In this document: positions 33,961 to 42,354 of the stretch, piece by piece
Numbering within the stretch: the stretch's first letter is position 1
Layout of the letters: every line of letters starts with the position of its first letter
Assembly (NCBI GenBank): GCA_027489035.1
Contig: JAIYAN010000012.1
Span: forward strand, 62,001-126,000
DNA: 64,000 nt
Direction: 5' to 3'
DNA from: Chitinophagaceae bacterium
GTDB lineage: Bacteria; Bacteroidota; Bacteroidia; Chitinophagales; Chitinophagaceae
Position numbers and translations under genes: made by a program
The notes under the pieces: generated by a model
Databases searched by the model: none
Told to the model about the DNA's origin: nothing
Seen by the model: only the letters and a program-made list of their open reading frames with translations

Positions 33961-36123
33961 TTATTTGATAGGATTTATTTCATCAATTAAGTTTTTAGCA
34001 CCACCAAATTTATCGATGCACCATAATACATAACGAACATCCACACAAATGGTGCGGTTTAAATCTTTATCAAAAGCAATTTTGTGGCTTAATGCTTCGT
34101 AGTTGCCATCGAAAGCGAGCCCAATTAAATTGCCTTTTCCATCAATAACTGGACTTCCGCTGTTACCGCCGGTGATGTCATTTGTGGTAATAAAACCGAT
34201 AACCAAGTCGTTTCTTTTTTTATCGATGTACTGACCAAAATCTCTCTTTTTAAGCAGTTCTACTTGTTTTGCAGGAAGGTCAAATTCGTAATCGCCATCT
34301 TTATATTTCTCCATTAATCCTTTAGAAGTAGTTACAAAATCGTAAGCAACTGCATCTTTTGGTTTGTAGCTTTTTACATTTCCAAAACTAACACGCATGC
34401 TAAAGTTAGCGTCAGGATACATTTTTGCAGCAGCTACGGAATCTCTTTGCATAATTCCTTTCAAGTATGCACGACCAAGCTCATTGTTTTTGTTAACAAA
34501 CGCCATGTAAATCGGTGCATATTTTGTGGTGTAATTTTTTGCAAAAGCGGCAGCGAAATCAAAAGCAGGATCATCTTGTAATCCAGCAGCAGTAGGGTTT
34601 TCAACGAATGCGTTCCATTTTTCATCATTTAAAATCATTGTTTTTGCAAACACATCTAAAGCCCATTTTTTAAACGTAGCTTCATCATTTAAATCACCAT
34701 AAGCAGCAATTTTTTCAAATGCATTTGCTGGTTGTTGACTTTTATCGATGTCTGTATAAAAAGCTTTAGCTGCTGCGGCTAAAATTAATTTATCGCTTGG
34801 CAAATCTTCGCCATTGATAAAATCTTTACGAGCTGCATCTGCACCTGCAACTGCTTTTTTAATGTCTTCTGCAGAGGCTCCAGCTTTATTTAAGGCAGCT
34901 TCTAAAGACATTAAATTACTTGCAAAAGCCATTAATGGCGAACCTTTAATGCCTTCATTTAAATACTGACGGTGTTTGCTGTATGGAGTCCAAGTGTTGT
35001 AATTTTTTTCATAATCAGCAAAAATATTTTCAAATTCTGGTTTTCCTTTTGCCCAGCTAGTGAATTCATTTTCGAATTTTTGTTTTTCTCCGTATGTATT
35101 GAATTTGATCAATTGTTTTGTTTCGCCATCAAAAAATTTCCAGTAGTTAGCTGTACTAGCATAATTAGAAGCTAATTTTAATTTTACAGCAGGGTCTTTA
35201 ATCATTTGTTCGTGCATGTATTTCAAACGCATATCTCTAAGTGCAACTAAAGCAGGATTTTCGATATCATTTTTTAATTTGATGCCATAGCTGGTTTCAT
35301 AACGATTGGTACTGCCTGGGTAACCATAAATCATTGCGTAATCACCATCTTTAATTCCTTTGATGCTAACTGGTAAAAAATGTTTAGGTTTTAAAGGCAC
35401 GTTGTCTTTGCTGAATTCAGTTGGTTTGCCATCTTTAGAAGCATACACTCTAAAAACAGAGAAATCTCCAGTATGACGAGGCCACTCCCAATTGTCGGTA
35501 TCACCACCAAACTTTCCAATACTTTCTGGAGGTGTTCCTACAAGGCGAATGTCTTTATAAGTTTTGTACACATACATGATGTATTGATTGTCTTTAAACA
35601 TGCTGTAGACTCTACCTGAAATGCCATTTTCTTTATCAGCCACTTTATCCGCAATTGTTTTATACACTTCAGGCATTTTTTTAACGCGATCAGCCCAAGC
35701 TAAACCTTTAACAGCAGCTTCAACTTCAGCGGTAACATCAACAATTTTTTCCAAAAATTGAACAGTAAGATTTGATTTAAGCTCTTGGTCTTTATTAAAA
35801 GCATAAAATCCATCTCTTAAATAATTGTGATCAACGCTACTAGCATCAGCAATAGCTTCGTAACCGCAATGGTGGTTGGTGAAAATCAACCCTTGATTAC
35901 TCACGATTTCGCCAGTGCAACCTCTACCAAAAATAATAATGGCATCTTTTAATGATGATTTATTGATAGAATAAAGTTGTTCTTTGGTCAATTTTAATCC
36001 TCTTTTTACCATGTCGTTGTACACTTGTTTTCCAAGCAACATCGGCAACCACATACCTTCGTCTGCACGAGCCGTTAGTAACGTGGCAATCATAAAAATG
36101 GATAAGCATAATTTTTTAAGCAT
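33961..36123 (-). CDS. S46 family dipeptidyl-peptidase, DPP7-type
   Basis: A 720-residue secreted serine peptidase with a signal peptide (MLKKLCLSIFMIATLLTARA). The catalytic triad is recognisable: His in LIFTNHHCGYEA (His85), Asp in WEWPRHTGDFSVFR (about Asp220) and Ser655 in TGGNSGSPV. These enzymes remove dipeptides from N-termini in the periplasm. In the related P. gingivalis DPP11, Arg673 selects acidic residues; here the equivalent position (GLAFDG, 18 residues after the serine) is Gly, as in DPP7, which prefers hydrophobic residues. A terminator lies just downstream. Confidence 0.92.
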   Translation of the reverse strand: MLKKLCLSIFMIATLLTARADEGMWLPMLLGKQVYNDMVKRGLKLTKEQLYSINKSSLKDAIIIFGRGCTGEIVSNQGLIFTNHHCGYEAIADASSVDHNYLRDGFYAFNKDQELKSNLTVQFLEKIVDVTAEVEAAVKGLAWADRVKKMPEVYKTIADKVADKENGISGRVYSMFKDNQYIMYVYKTYKDIRLVGTPPESIGKFGGDTDNWEWPRHTGDFSVFRVYASKDGKPTEFSKDNVPLKPKHFLPVSIKGIKDGDYAMIYGYPGSTNRYETSYGIKLKNDIENPALVALRDMRLKYMHEQMIKDPAVKLKLASNYASTANYWKFFDGETKQLIKFNTYGEKQKFENEFTSWAKGKPEFENIFADYEKNYNTWTPYSKHRQYLNEGIKGSPLMAFASNLMSLEAALNKAGASAEDIKKAVAGADAARKDFINGEDLPSDKLILAAAAKAFYTDIDKSQQPANAFEKIAAYGDLNDEATFKKWALDVFAKTMILNDEKWNAFVENPTAAGLQDDPAFDFAAAFAKNYTTKYAPIYMAFVNKNNELGRAYLKGIMQRDSVAAAKMYPDANFSMRVSFGNVKSYKPKDAVAYDFVTTSKGLMEKYKDGDYEFDLPAKQVELLKKRDFGQYIDKKRNDLVIGFITTNDITGGNSGSPVIDGKGNLIGLAFDGNYEALSHKIAFDKDLNRTICVDVRYVLWCIDKFGGAKNLIDEINPIK

Positions 36124-36281
36124 AATTTTTGGTTTTTATTAAATGAATATTCTTTTAAGAATGTTTGCAAAATGAATCGCAAACGTAATTATTTTTAACA
36201 ACATTGGGCACAATAGATTTATAAAAAATAATGGATATTATCTATCTGAATAAATTTAAACAAGGAAATAGGTGTTCAATA

Positions 36282-36289
36282 ATTATATT
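36282..36289 (+). promoter_or_regulatory. -7 box TATATTTG of the GH3-LysE-mtgA operon
   Basis: TATATTTG fits the TAnnTTTG element and lies 25 bp before the GH3 start. It lies in the 191-bp gap between divergent genes. No clear -33 TTG was seen at standard spacing. Confidence 0.4.
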
Positions 36290-36314
36290 TGTTGTCAATT
36301 AATCATATTAATGA

Positions 36315-37850
36315 ATGGCAATATTTGACATTACAATACCAAAATCAATTGCTAGAGCTTTTAATATTCCACAAAGGGATCCAAGAAGTCAGCAAATTAA
36401 GGTATTGAAAAAACTGTTGAAAAAGGCGCGGTTTACTCAATTTGGACAAGAATATCATTTTGATGATATTTTATTGAGTAAACATCCTGGAAAAAAGTTT
36501 CAACAGCTAGTACCTACTTATAACTACGACAAACTTTACAAGGCTTGGTGGTATAAAACATTAGAAGGCACACCAGATGTATGTTGGCCTGGTGTTATCA
36601 AATTTTTTGCGTTGAGTAGTGGCACGAGCGAGGCATCTAGCAAATATATCCCAGTAACAAAGGAGCTTATAAGAAGCAATACCATTACAAGTTTGAAGCA
36701 ATTGGTAAGCTTATCAAAATACGAAAATGTACCTAAAAGTGCTATTGGCAGGGGATGGCTTATGCTTGGTGGAAGCACTCAACTCCAAAAAGGACCAACC
36801 TATTTTGCTGGAGATTTGAGCGGCATTCAACAAAAAAACATTCCGTTTTGGTTTCAAGGGTTGGGCTTATACAAGCCGGGTAAAAAAATTGCGAAAGAAA
36901 AAGATTGGGCAAAAAAGCTGGATGAAATTGTGGAAATGGCACCCAATTGGGACATAGGATTTATCATTGGTGTTCCAGCATGGTTGCAGTTGTGTATAGA
37001 AAAGATTATTGAAAAATATAAGCTCAACAACATTCATGATATGTGGCCAAACCTTGCTTTTTATGTGCATGGTGGCGTTGCAATGGAGCCCTATAAAAAA
37101 GGTTTTGAAAAATTGATGGGTAAACCTATTACTTATATAGAAACTTATTTGGCAAGTGAAGGATTTTTGGCTTATCAAAATCGTCAGGGTACCAAAGGAA
37201 TGCACTTGAATTTAAACAACAATATCTTTTTTGAATTTGTGCCATTTGATGATCATAATTTCGATAGCGATGGAAATATTTTAGATGATCCTGAGGCTTT
37301 AATGATACATGAGATAGAAGAAAATAAAGATTATGCCATATTAATCAGCACCAATGCGGGAACATGGCGATATGCCATTGGAGATACGGTGCGTTTGATA
37401 GACAAAGAGAAAAGCGAAATTATTATAACGGGAAGAACGAAACATTTTTTAAGTTTAGTAGGCGAGCATTTGAGTGTAGACAATATGAATAAGGCCATTT
37501 TATTGGCGAGTGAAACTTTAAACATCAATATTCCAGAATTTACGGTAGCCGGGGTTCCATTTGGTAATTTCTTTGGGCATCAGTGGTATGTAGCTTGTGA
37601 TGATGATGTAGATGAAATCAAACTTGCTTCTATCATTGATGAAAAATTAAAATCATTAAATGATGATTACGAGGTGGAAAGAAAACATGCCTTGAAATCT
37701 ATGCAGGTAAAGGTTTTGCCCGAACATGTATTTATGGATTTCATGCAACACAAAGGAAAGATCGGAGGCCAGCATAAGTTTCCAAGGGTAATGAAAGGAA
37801 AAATGTATGAAGAGTGGAATCAGTTTTTGCAAAATATTGCGGTAAAGTAA
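36315..37850 (+). CDS. GH3-family acyl-adenylate-forming enzyme
   Basis: A 511-residue protein of the GH3 family, related to plant auxin-conjugating enzymes: LLKKARFTQFGQEYHFD, the P-loop-like FALSSGTSEASSKYIPVT (about residues 97-114), LASEGFLAY, YAILISTNAGTWRYAIGDTV and ITGRTKHFLSLVGEH. Such proteins adenylate a carboxylic acid and couple it to an amino acid or amine; bacterial substrates are mostly unknown. Cytoplasmic. It is the first gene of an operon with a LysE exporter (25 bp) and mtgA (12 bp), which suggests, but does not prove, that the product is exported. Confidence 0.88.
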   Translation: MAIFDITIPKSIARAFNIPQRDPRSQQIKVLKKLLKKARFTQFGQEYHFDDILLSKHPGKKFQQLVPTYNYDKLYKAWWYKTLEGTPDVCWPGVIKFFALSSGTSEASSKYIPVTKELIRSNTITSLKQLVSLSKYENVPKSAIGRGWLMLGGSTQLQKGPTYFAGDLSGIQQKNIPFWFQGLGLYKPGKKIAKEKDWAKKLDEIVEMAPNWDIGFIIGVPAWLQLCIEKIIEKYKLNNIHDMWPNLAFYVHGGVAMEPYKKGFEKLMGKPITYIETYLASEGFLAYQNRQGTKGMHLNLNNNIFFEFVPFDDHNFDSDGNILDDPEALMIHEIEENKDYAILISTNAGTWRYAIGDTVRLIDKEKSEIIITGRTKHFLSLVGEHLSVDNMNKAILLASETLNINIPEFTVAGVPFGNFFGHQWYVACDDDVDEIKLASIIDEKLKSLNDDYEVERKHALKSMQVKVLPEHVFMDFMQHKGKIGGQHKFPRVMKGKMYEEWNQFLQNIAVK

Positions 37851-37875
37851 TTTTTTATTTTAATAATTTAAAACC

Positions 37876-38505
37876 ATGACTGATGCAATTATATATGGAT
37901 TGATATTGGGTTTGGCATTGGTTTTTTCGGTAGGCCCTGTTGTATTTACCATTATCAAACTTCGAATAAATTATGGCATAAAATCTGCGTTTTATTTTAT
38001 AGCTGGTGTTTGGCTAAGTGATATTATAATGGTTTTTTTGGCTAATTTTTTTGGAGAGTTCATGGGTCGATTGATTGAGTATAAAAAATCAATTGGCGTA
38101 GTTGGTGGAATATTTTTAATTGGTTTAGGCGTATTTTATTTATTTTTCAAGCGGTATAAAAAAGACGAAAAACTAGAGGCAGGAGTAAGAATATCAAGTA
38201 CTACCAACATTAAATTATTAATAACTGGTTTTTTAATAAACACGCTAAACCCCAGTCTAATTGGACTTTGGCTTGCGGCGTCAACGAAATCAATTGGCCA
38301 GCCGATTGATGAAAAGTTTGCCATATTCTCTGTTTGTTTAACGATAAATATTTTGGCAGATATTTTAAAAATAAATCTGGCGGGTAAACTTAAAAAAAGT
38401 TTAACGGAAAGAAATATACATTACATCAATATTATCTCAGGCCTTTTATTTATTGCATTTGGAATTGTGTTAATGATTAGTGTGTTATATAATTCTTCAA
38501 AATAA
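37876..38505 (+). CDS. LysE family amino-acid exporter
   Basis: A 209-residue inner-membrane protein with six hydrophobic segments. The first contains the LysE/RhtB signature GLALVFSVGPVVFTIIK, followed by GIKSAFYFIAGVWLSDI and later LLITGFLINTLNPSLIGLW. Family members export amino acids or derivatives. It lies 25 bp after the GH3 gene and 12 bp before mtgA, so a role in moving the GH3 product out of the cell is a reasonable guess. Confidence 0.88.
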   Translation: MTDAIIYGLILGLALVFSVGPVVFTIIKLRINYGIKSAFYFIAGVWLSDIIMVFLANFFGEFMGRLIEYKKSIGVVGGIFLIGLGVFYLFFKRYKKDEKLEAGVRISSTTNIKLLITGFLINTLNPSLIGLWLAASTKSIGQPIDEKFAIFSVCLTINILADILKINLAGKLKKSLTERNIHYINIISGLLFIAFGIVLMISVLYNSSK

Positions 38506-38517
38506 ATTCAAATTCCG

Positions 38518-39213
38518 ATGGCCAATAAGGAATCAAAAGGTTGTTTACATCAAATAAAAAAAATTCTTCTTTGGTTTTTTATATTGCATCTTGCTTATAT
38601 CATTTTATGCAAATGGATAGACCCACCAATTACCATTACACAAATTGCAAATTCATTTGAGGGAGAAGGTTTGAAGCGCGATTATATTCGATTTGACGAG
38701 ATGGGGCGAAATATTAAATTGGCTGTAATGGCTTCAGAGGATCAATTGTTTCCAGAGCATGATGGATTTGATATTAAAGCTATAAAGAAGGCAATGAAGC
38801 ATAACGAAAAGCATCCCGAAAAAACACGGGGTGCAAGCACGATTAGTCAACAAACGGCTAAGAATGTTTTTTTATGGCAACATGGTGGTTTTTTCAGAAA
38901 AGGGTTAGAGGTTTATTTTACGTTTATGATAGAGATGATTTGGGGCAAGGAGCGGATATTGGAAACATATTTAAATGTGGCGGAGATGGGTCCTGGAATA
39001 TTTGGGGTTCAGGCGGCTGCGCGTAAATATTTTAAAAAAGATGCAGCCAATTTAACGCCACGAGAAGCAGCAATGATAGCCGCATGTTTACCCAATCCCA
39101 AAAAGTTTACAGTTGTTCCTGCAACGAGATATATAAATAAACGTGCGCCAAGAATCATGCAGCAAATGAATAACTTATCAGGCGATGAGGCGATAGAATT
39201 ACTTTTGAAGTAA
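38518..39213 (+). CDS. mtgA: Monofunctional peptidoglycan transglycosylase MtgA
   Basis: A 231-residue GT51 enzyme that polymerises lipid II into glycan strands at the outer face of the inner membrane. A single membrane segment lies at about 15-32. The catalytic glutamate is Glu74 in VMASEDQLFPEHDGFD, followed by RGASTISQQTAKNVFLW, ETYLNVAEMGPGIFG and LTPREAAMIAACLPNPKKF. Last gene of the GH3-LysE-mtgA operon. Its end overlaps the convergent NadR-kinase-like gene by 15 bp. Confidence 0.94.
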   Translation: MANKESKGCLHQIKKILLWFFILHLAYIILCKWIDPPITITQIANSFEGEGLKRDYIRFDEMGRNIKLAVMASEDQLFPEHDGFDIKAIKKAMKHNEKHPEKTRGASTISQQTAKNVFLWQHGGFFRKGLEVYFTFMIEMIWGKERILETYLNVAEMGPGIFGVQAAARKYFKKDAANLTPREAAMIAACLPNPKKFTVVPATRYINKRAPRIMQQMNNLSGDEAIELLLK

Positions 39214-39753
39214 TTTATTAACGGCTTGAATCGCCATTTGAAATCTATTTTCAAAATGGCCATTAATTTCAATCCAAGGAACGGATTGATTAATCATAAT
39301 GTCTTTGTAATGGTGGAATAGTTTTTCTCTGGTGATTAAATCGGGGTATTCTCTTAATTCGTCGGAAACCCATGGTATGTCAGGTTTACAGAGCAGGTAT
39401 AAATCATATTTTTGATGTACGATGCCGTTTAAAATATCAAAGCTGCATTGATTAAAAACAAATTCACTCCACACTTTCATGACATATAAATCGGTATCAA
39501 TAAACAGTGTTTTTTTTGTTTCAGTATTTTCAATTCTATTTTGAATGAAATCGGCTATCTTTTTTTCTGCTTCTATTTGACCTTTAGCGATAAGTTCAAG
39601 GTCATTCAGCGTATATTCTTTACCGTTTGCTAACAGATATTCCCGCGCATATTCTTTAACCCAATTGGTATTGAAGTGTACCGCGAGTTTTTCGCAGAGC
39701 CAGCTTTTGCCGGTGGATTCGGGTCCGATAACAACAATTTTTTTGAGGCTCAA
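39199..39753 (-). CDS. NadR-kinase-like P-loop ATPase
   Basis: A 184-residue nucleotide-binding protein with Walker A GPESTGKS (residues 10-17), then EYAREYL and the FIDTDLYVMKVW segment as in the nicotinamide-riboside-kinase domain of NadR (AAA_28 family). In Bacteroidetes such stand-alone proteins accompany or replace the kinase half of NadR in NAD salvage; the precise substrate is inference. Convergent with mtgA, overlapping it by 15 bp; on the other side lies the REP/RAYT region. Confidence 0.82.
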   Translation of the reverse strand: MSLKKIVVIGPESTGKSWLCEKLAVHFNTNWVKEYAREYLLANGKEYTLNDLELIAKGQIEAEKKIADFIQNRIENTETKKTLFIDTDLYVMKVWSEFVFNQCSFDILNGIVHQKYDLYLLCKPDIPWVSDELREYPDLITREKLFHHYKDIMINQSVPWIEINGHFENRFQMAIQAVNKLLQK

Positions 39754-39833
39754 AATGGGAGATTGATGATTTTTTTGTTGGATGCTAAATTAGGGCAAAA
39801 AGTGGTGATAAGGCGCTGGTTTGGAAACATATT

Positions 39834-40127
39834 AGCGCCGGTTTCCAAACCGGTGTTAAAGAAAGCAAATCAGACTTCGTCAGAAGAAATAAAATAGGAC
39901 GAAGTAACTAGCGCCGGTTTCCAAACCGGAGTTAATGAAAGCAAATCAGACTTCGTCTGTAAAAATAAACTTGGACGAAGTCCAAAAGCTAACTAGCGTC
40001 GGTTTCTTAACCGGTTTTAATGAAACTAAAACATACTTTGTCTGTTAATATATAAGGACATAGTCCTTAAACCTTTTTTTTGACACCGGTTAGGAAACCG
40101 GCGCCAATGTCAGGAAACCGGCGCCAG
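39834..40127. repeat. REP/REPIN cluster on the 3' side of the RAYT gene
   Basis: Copies of GCGCCGGTTTCCAAACCGG lie at 39835-39855, 39911-39930 and (diverged) 39995-40017, all in plus orientation, each followed by a second palindromic part built on ACTTCGTC and GGACGAAGT. An inverted copy is at 40082-40105 with AAGGACATAGTCCTT at 40054-40068, plus a half copy at 40112-40127. The whole 382-bp gap (39754-40135) is made of this family. Confidence 0.9.
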
Positions 40128-40135
40128 CAACAACG

Positions 40136-40684
40136 TTAAATCTTCACCACTTTTAATAAACCTTTTTCATTGGTATAATAATCAATACCGCTGCTATATT
40201 TAAAATGCCACGGCTCCCAAACCAAGCCAGCTTTTACGGGATTGTTATGAACATAATCTAGAACGATTTCGAGTCTTCTTGGAGTATTGAGTTCAATCGG
40301 ACGATAATGCTGTTTCCATAATTGAAAGTATACATTCTCTTTATTAGTTCTTCCTGCGTATTCAAACATATTAATCATCCATTCTTTTCTACTTTCTCGG
40401 CTATTATTTTGGATAGAATTAATAATTTGTTTGCAAGTGAATTGTTTGATGTCTCTTACAAAATCGGGAATATTATTTCTTTTGGTACTTACAATTAAAT
40501 GAACATGGTTCGTCATAATTACCCATGCATGTAGCTCTATGCCTTTATTTTTAATGCAAAATTCTAAACTGGTTACAAATATATTTCTATAAAGATCTCT
40601 TGTAAAAATATCAATCCATCCTACTATAGTAAAGGTTAGGAAGTGTGGATTTTCTTGATTGCGGGGTTTGTATTTAGAAGACAT
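40136..40684 (-). CDS. REP-associated tyrosine transposase (RAYT, IS200-like Y1)
   Basis: A 182-residue single-strand DNA transposase. The HUH metal motif is HVH in WVIMTNHVHLIVS (His60, His62), and the catalytic tyrosine is Tyr144 in LDYVHNNPVKAGLVW, the typical RAYT ending. Such domesticated relatives of IS200/IS605 mobilise REP palindromes in trans. The gene is full-length and lies within a dense group of GCGCCGGTTT/AAACCGG repeats on both sides, with a solitary copy at 14947, matching the known RAYT/REPIN pattern. It is the only transposase gene in the window. Confidence 0.93.
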   Translation of the reverse strand: MSSKYKPRNQENPHFLTFTIVGWIDIFTRDLYRNIFVTSLEFCIKNKGIELHAWVIMTNHVHLIVSTKRNNIPDFVRDIKQFTCKQIINSIQNNSRESRKEWMINMFEYAGRTNKENVYFQLWKQHYRPIELNTPRRLEIVLDYVHNNPVKAGLVWEPWHFKYSSGIDYYTNEKGLLKVVKI

Positions 40685-40833
40685 TTTTATTTCAAAAATG
40701 AAAAAATGCTTTAAATAAAAAAGGTGAAAAACAACTTAAAAAAGAAAGAATATAACAGAAGAAGTTTGCAGGTCTTTTGTCAATAGTGGGTAGATATATT
40801 AGTATGAATAAGAAAATGAAGATGTTTAATTAT

Positions 40834-40963
40834 AGGACAAAGTCCTATTAAACTTTTTTTGACACCGGTTAGGAAACCGGCGCCAGTGTTAGGAAACCGG
40901 TGCCAATGTTACAAACCAGCGCCAATGCAAAAACCAACTTTAATGTTAAGAAACCAGCGTCAT
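40834..40963. repeat. REP/REPIN cluster on the 5' side of the RAYT gene
   Basis: Within the 352-bp gap 40685-41036: AGGACAAAGTCCT (40834-40846) and GACACCGGTTAGGAAACCGG plus CGCC (40861-40884) form an inverted-orientation REPIN doublet. Degenerate half copies follow at 40888-40905, 40911-40927 and 40948-40963, apparently decaying with distance. Confidence 0.85.
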
Positions 40964-41003
40964 TTCTTACCGTTACACATTAGTACAAACTCTTCACATT
41001 AAA

Positions 41004-41034
41004 TTCCCCTCCCTCGGAGGGGCTAGGGGAGGCC
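41004..41034. repeat. GC-rich palindrome at the end of the korB-like gene
   Basis: TTCCCCTCCCTCGGAGGGG continues into CTAGGGGAGGCC. It ends 2 bp before the minus-strand stop codon of the next gene (41037). It resembles in form, and partly in sequence, the elements at 8792, 8861 and 9050. Confidence 0.75.
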
Positions 41035-41036
41035 AA

Positions 41037-42068
41037 TTACTCTATCGTCCAGGTTTCACTTCCCCTCAATAATTTATCTAAATCGCCCTTGCCTTTTTGA
41101 ATAATTAACTCTTCAATTTGCATGGTCATCATGTCTTCGTAACAAGTTCTTTCGGTTTCGTAAAAAACGCCAAATGGACGAGGTAAATGCCCTTGTAAAG
41201 TAGGGTCATCAAACATGCGCACTAAAATTTGTGCTTTATAAAAATCTCTTTCATCATGTATCCACAAGTCATCGGTTGAAGCACCTTCGGTTAATTCCAC
41301 CACTACATGTTTAAACCCATCTAATTTTATTCCTTTATTTTGTGTTGCACCAAAAATCAATGGCTTTCCTTGTTCTAAGAAAATAACTTCCTCCATTTTG
41401 CTGCCTTTTTCGGTAAATACTTCAAAGGCGCCATCATTAAATATGTTGCAATTTTGATAGATTTCTAAAAATGATGCGCCTCTATGTGCATTCGCTCTTA
41501 GTAACATCGCTTGTAAATGTTTAGGATCTCTATCCATTGAACGCGCAATGAAACTAGCATCTGCTCCCATCGCCAAAGCCAAAGGATTAAACGGATGATC
41601 AATACTTCCAAATGGTGTACTCTTTGTGATTTTCTTTTCTTCTGATGTAGGCGAATATTGTCCTTTTGTTAGTCCATAAATCTGGTTATTAAACAACAAA
41701 ATATTTACATCAAAATTTCTACGCAATAAATGTATCGTATGATTTCCGCCAATGCTCAATCCGTCGCCATCTCCAGTAACAATCCAAACGCTTAACTCCG
41801 GACGAGCAGCTTTCAATCCACTTGCCACAGCCGTTGCTCTTCCATGGATGCTATGCATGCCGTAAGTATTCATGTAATATGGAAAACGACTGCTACAGCC
41901 AATACCAGAAATGATTACAATGTTTTCTCTGGGAATACCTAATGTAGGCATCACTTTTTGAACTTGTGCCAAAATCGAATAATCACCACATCCCGGACAC
42001 CAGCGCACTTCTTGATCTGTTGCAAAATCTTTAGCTGTTAATGGTGCAATTGTTGCTGTTTCACTCAT
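41037..42068 (-). CDS. 2-oxoacid:ferredoxin oxidoreductase beta subunit (KorB-like), orphan
   Basis: A 343-residue thiamine-diphosphate-binding subunit. Cluster cysteines are in RWCPGCGDY (Cys24, Cys27) and SGIGCSSRFP (Cys58); the TPP/Mg motif is VTGDGDGLSIGGNH (about 98-110) with FNNQIYGLTKGQYSPT following. It fits the beta subunit of 2-oxoglutarate:ferredoxin oxidoreductase, which with an alpha subunit forms a low-potential enzyme joining 2-oxoacid, CoA and ferredoxin. The alpha gene is normally directly upstream, but here the upstream DNA is a repeat-filled gap and a subtilase gene. The missing partner must lie elsewhere. Confidence 0.9.
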   Translation of the reverse strand: MSETATIAPLTAKDFATDQEVRWCPGCGDYSILAQVQKVMPTLGIPRENIVIISGIGCSSRFPYYMNTYGMHSIHGRATAVASGLKAARPELSVWIVTGDGDGLSIGGNHTIHLLRRNFDVNILLFNNQIYGLTKGQYSPTSEEKKITKSTPFGSIDHPFNPLALAMGADASFIARSMDRDPKHLQAMLLRANAHRGASFLEIYQNCNIFNDGAFEVFTEKGSKMEEVIFLEQGKPLIFGATQNKGIKLDGFKHVVVELTEGASTDDLWIHDERDFYKAQILVRMFDDPTLQGHLPRPFGVFYETERTCYEDMMTMQIEELIIQKGKGDLDKLLRGSETWTIE

Positions 42069-42120
42069 CTATTGTCATTTTAAGGATGTAAAGGTAAGAA
42101 AAGCATTAGGTTTTTTTTCA

Positions 42121-42310
42121 AAGGTTTTTAAAGAGGTTTAGGAGGTTTAAGATGTTTATGATGTTTGTGAGGTTTGGTTCAAAAGGTTCAATACGTTCAA
42201 TGCGTTCAAAAGGTTGTGTGGTTTCGGTCTGCCGATATTGGTGTTATCACCAATCATCAAAGGGAATGAGGTTTAAAATGTTGTAAAGGTTGAAAACCTT
42301 CAACCCTTAC
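42121..42310 (+). repeat. Composite 9-bp-period repeat element, locus 3 (most complete)
   Basis: AGGTTTAGG, AGGTTTAAG, ATGTTTATG, ATGTTTGTG units run with unbroken 9-bp period into GGTTCAAAA, GTTCAATAC, GTTCAATGC units (to about 42217), then CTGCCGATATTGGTG with CACCAATCATCAAA (42228-42260), then a palindrome at 42283-42310. It fills most of the 286-bp gap between the korB-like gene and the subtilase gene. Confidence 0.85.
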
Positions 42311-42354
42311 TATACGCACAAAAACGTAACGAAATCTAATCCATTATCCAAAAG

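Noticed and set aside
39676..39897. 73-residue plus-strand frame overlapping the NadR-kinase-like gene start
   Set aside because: Antisense to a real coding region and continuing into REP repeats.
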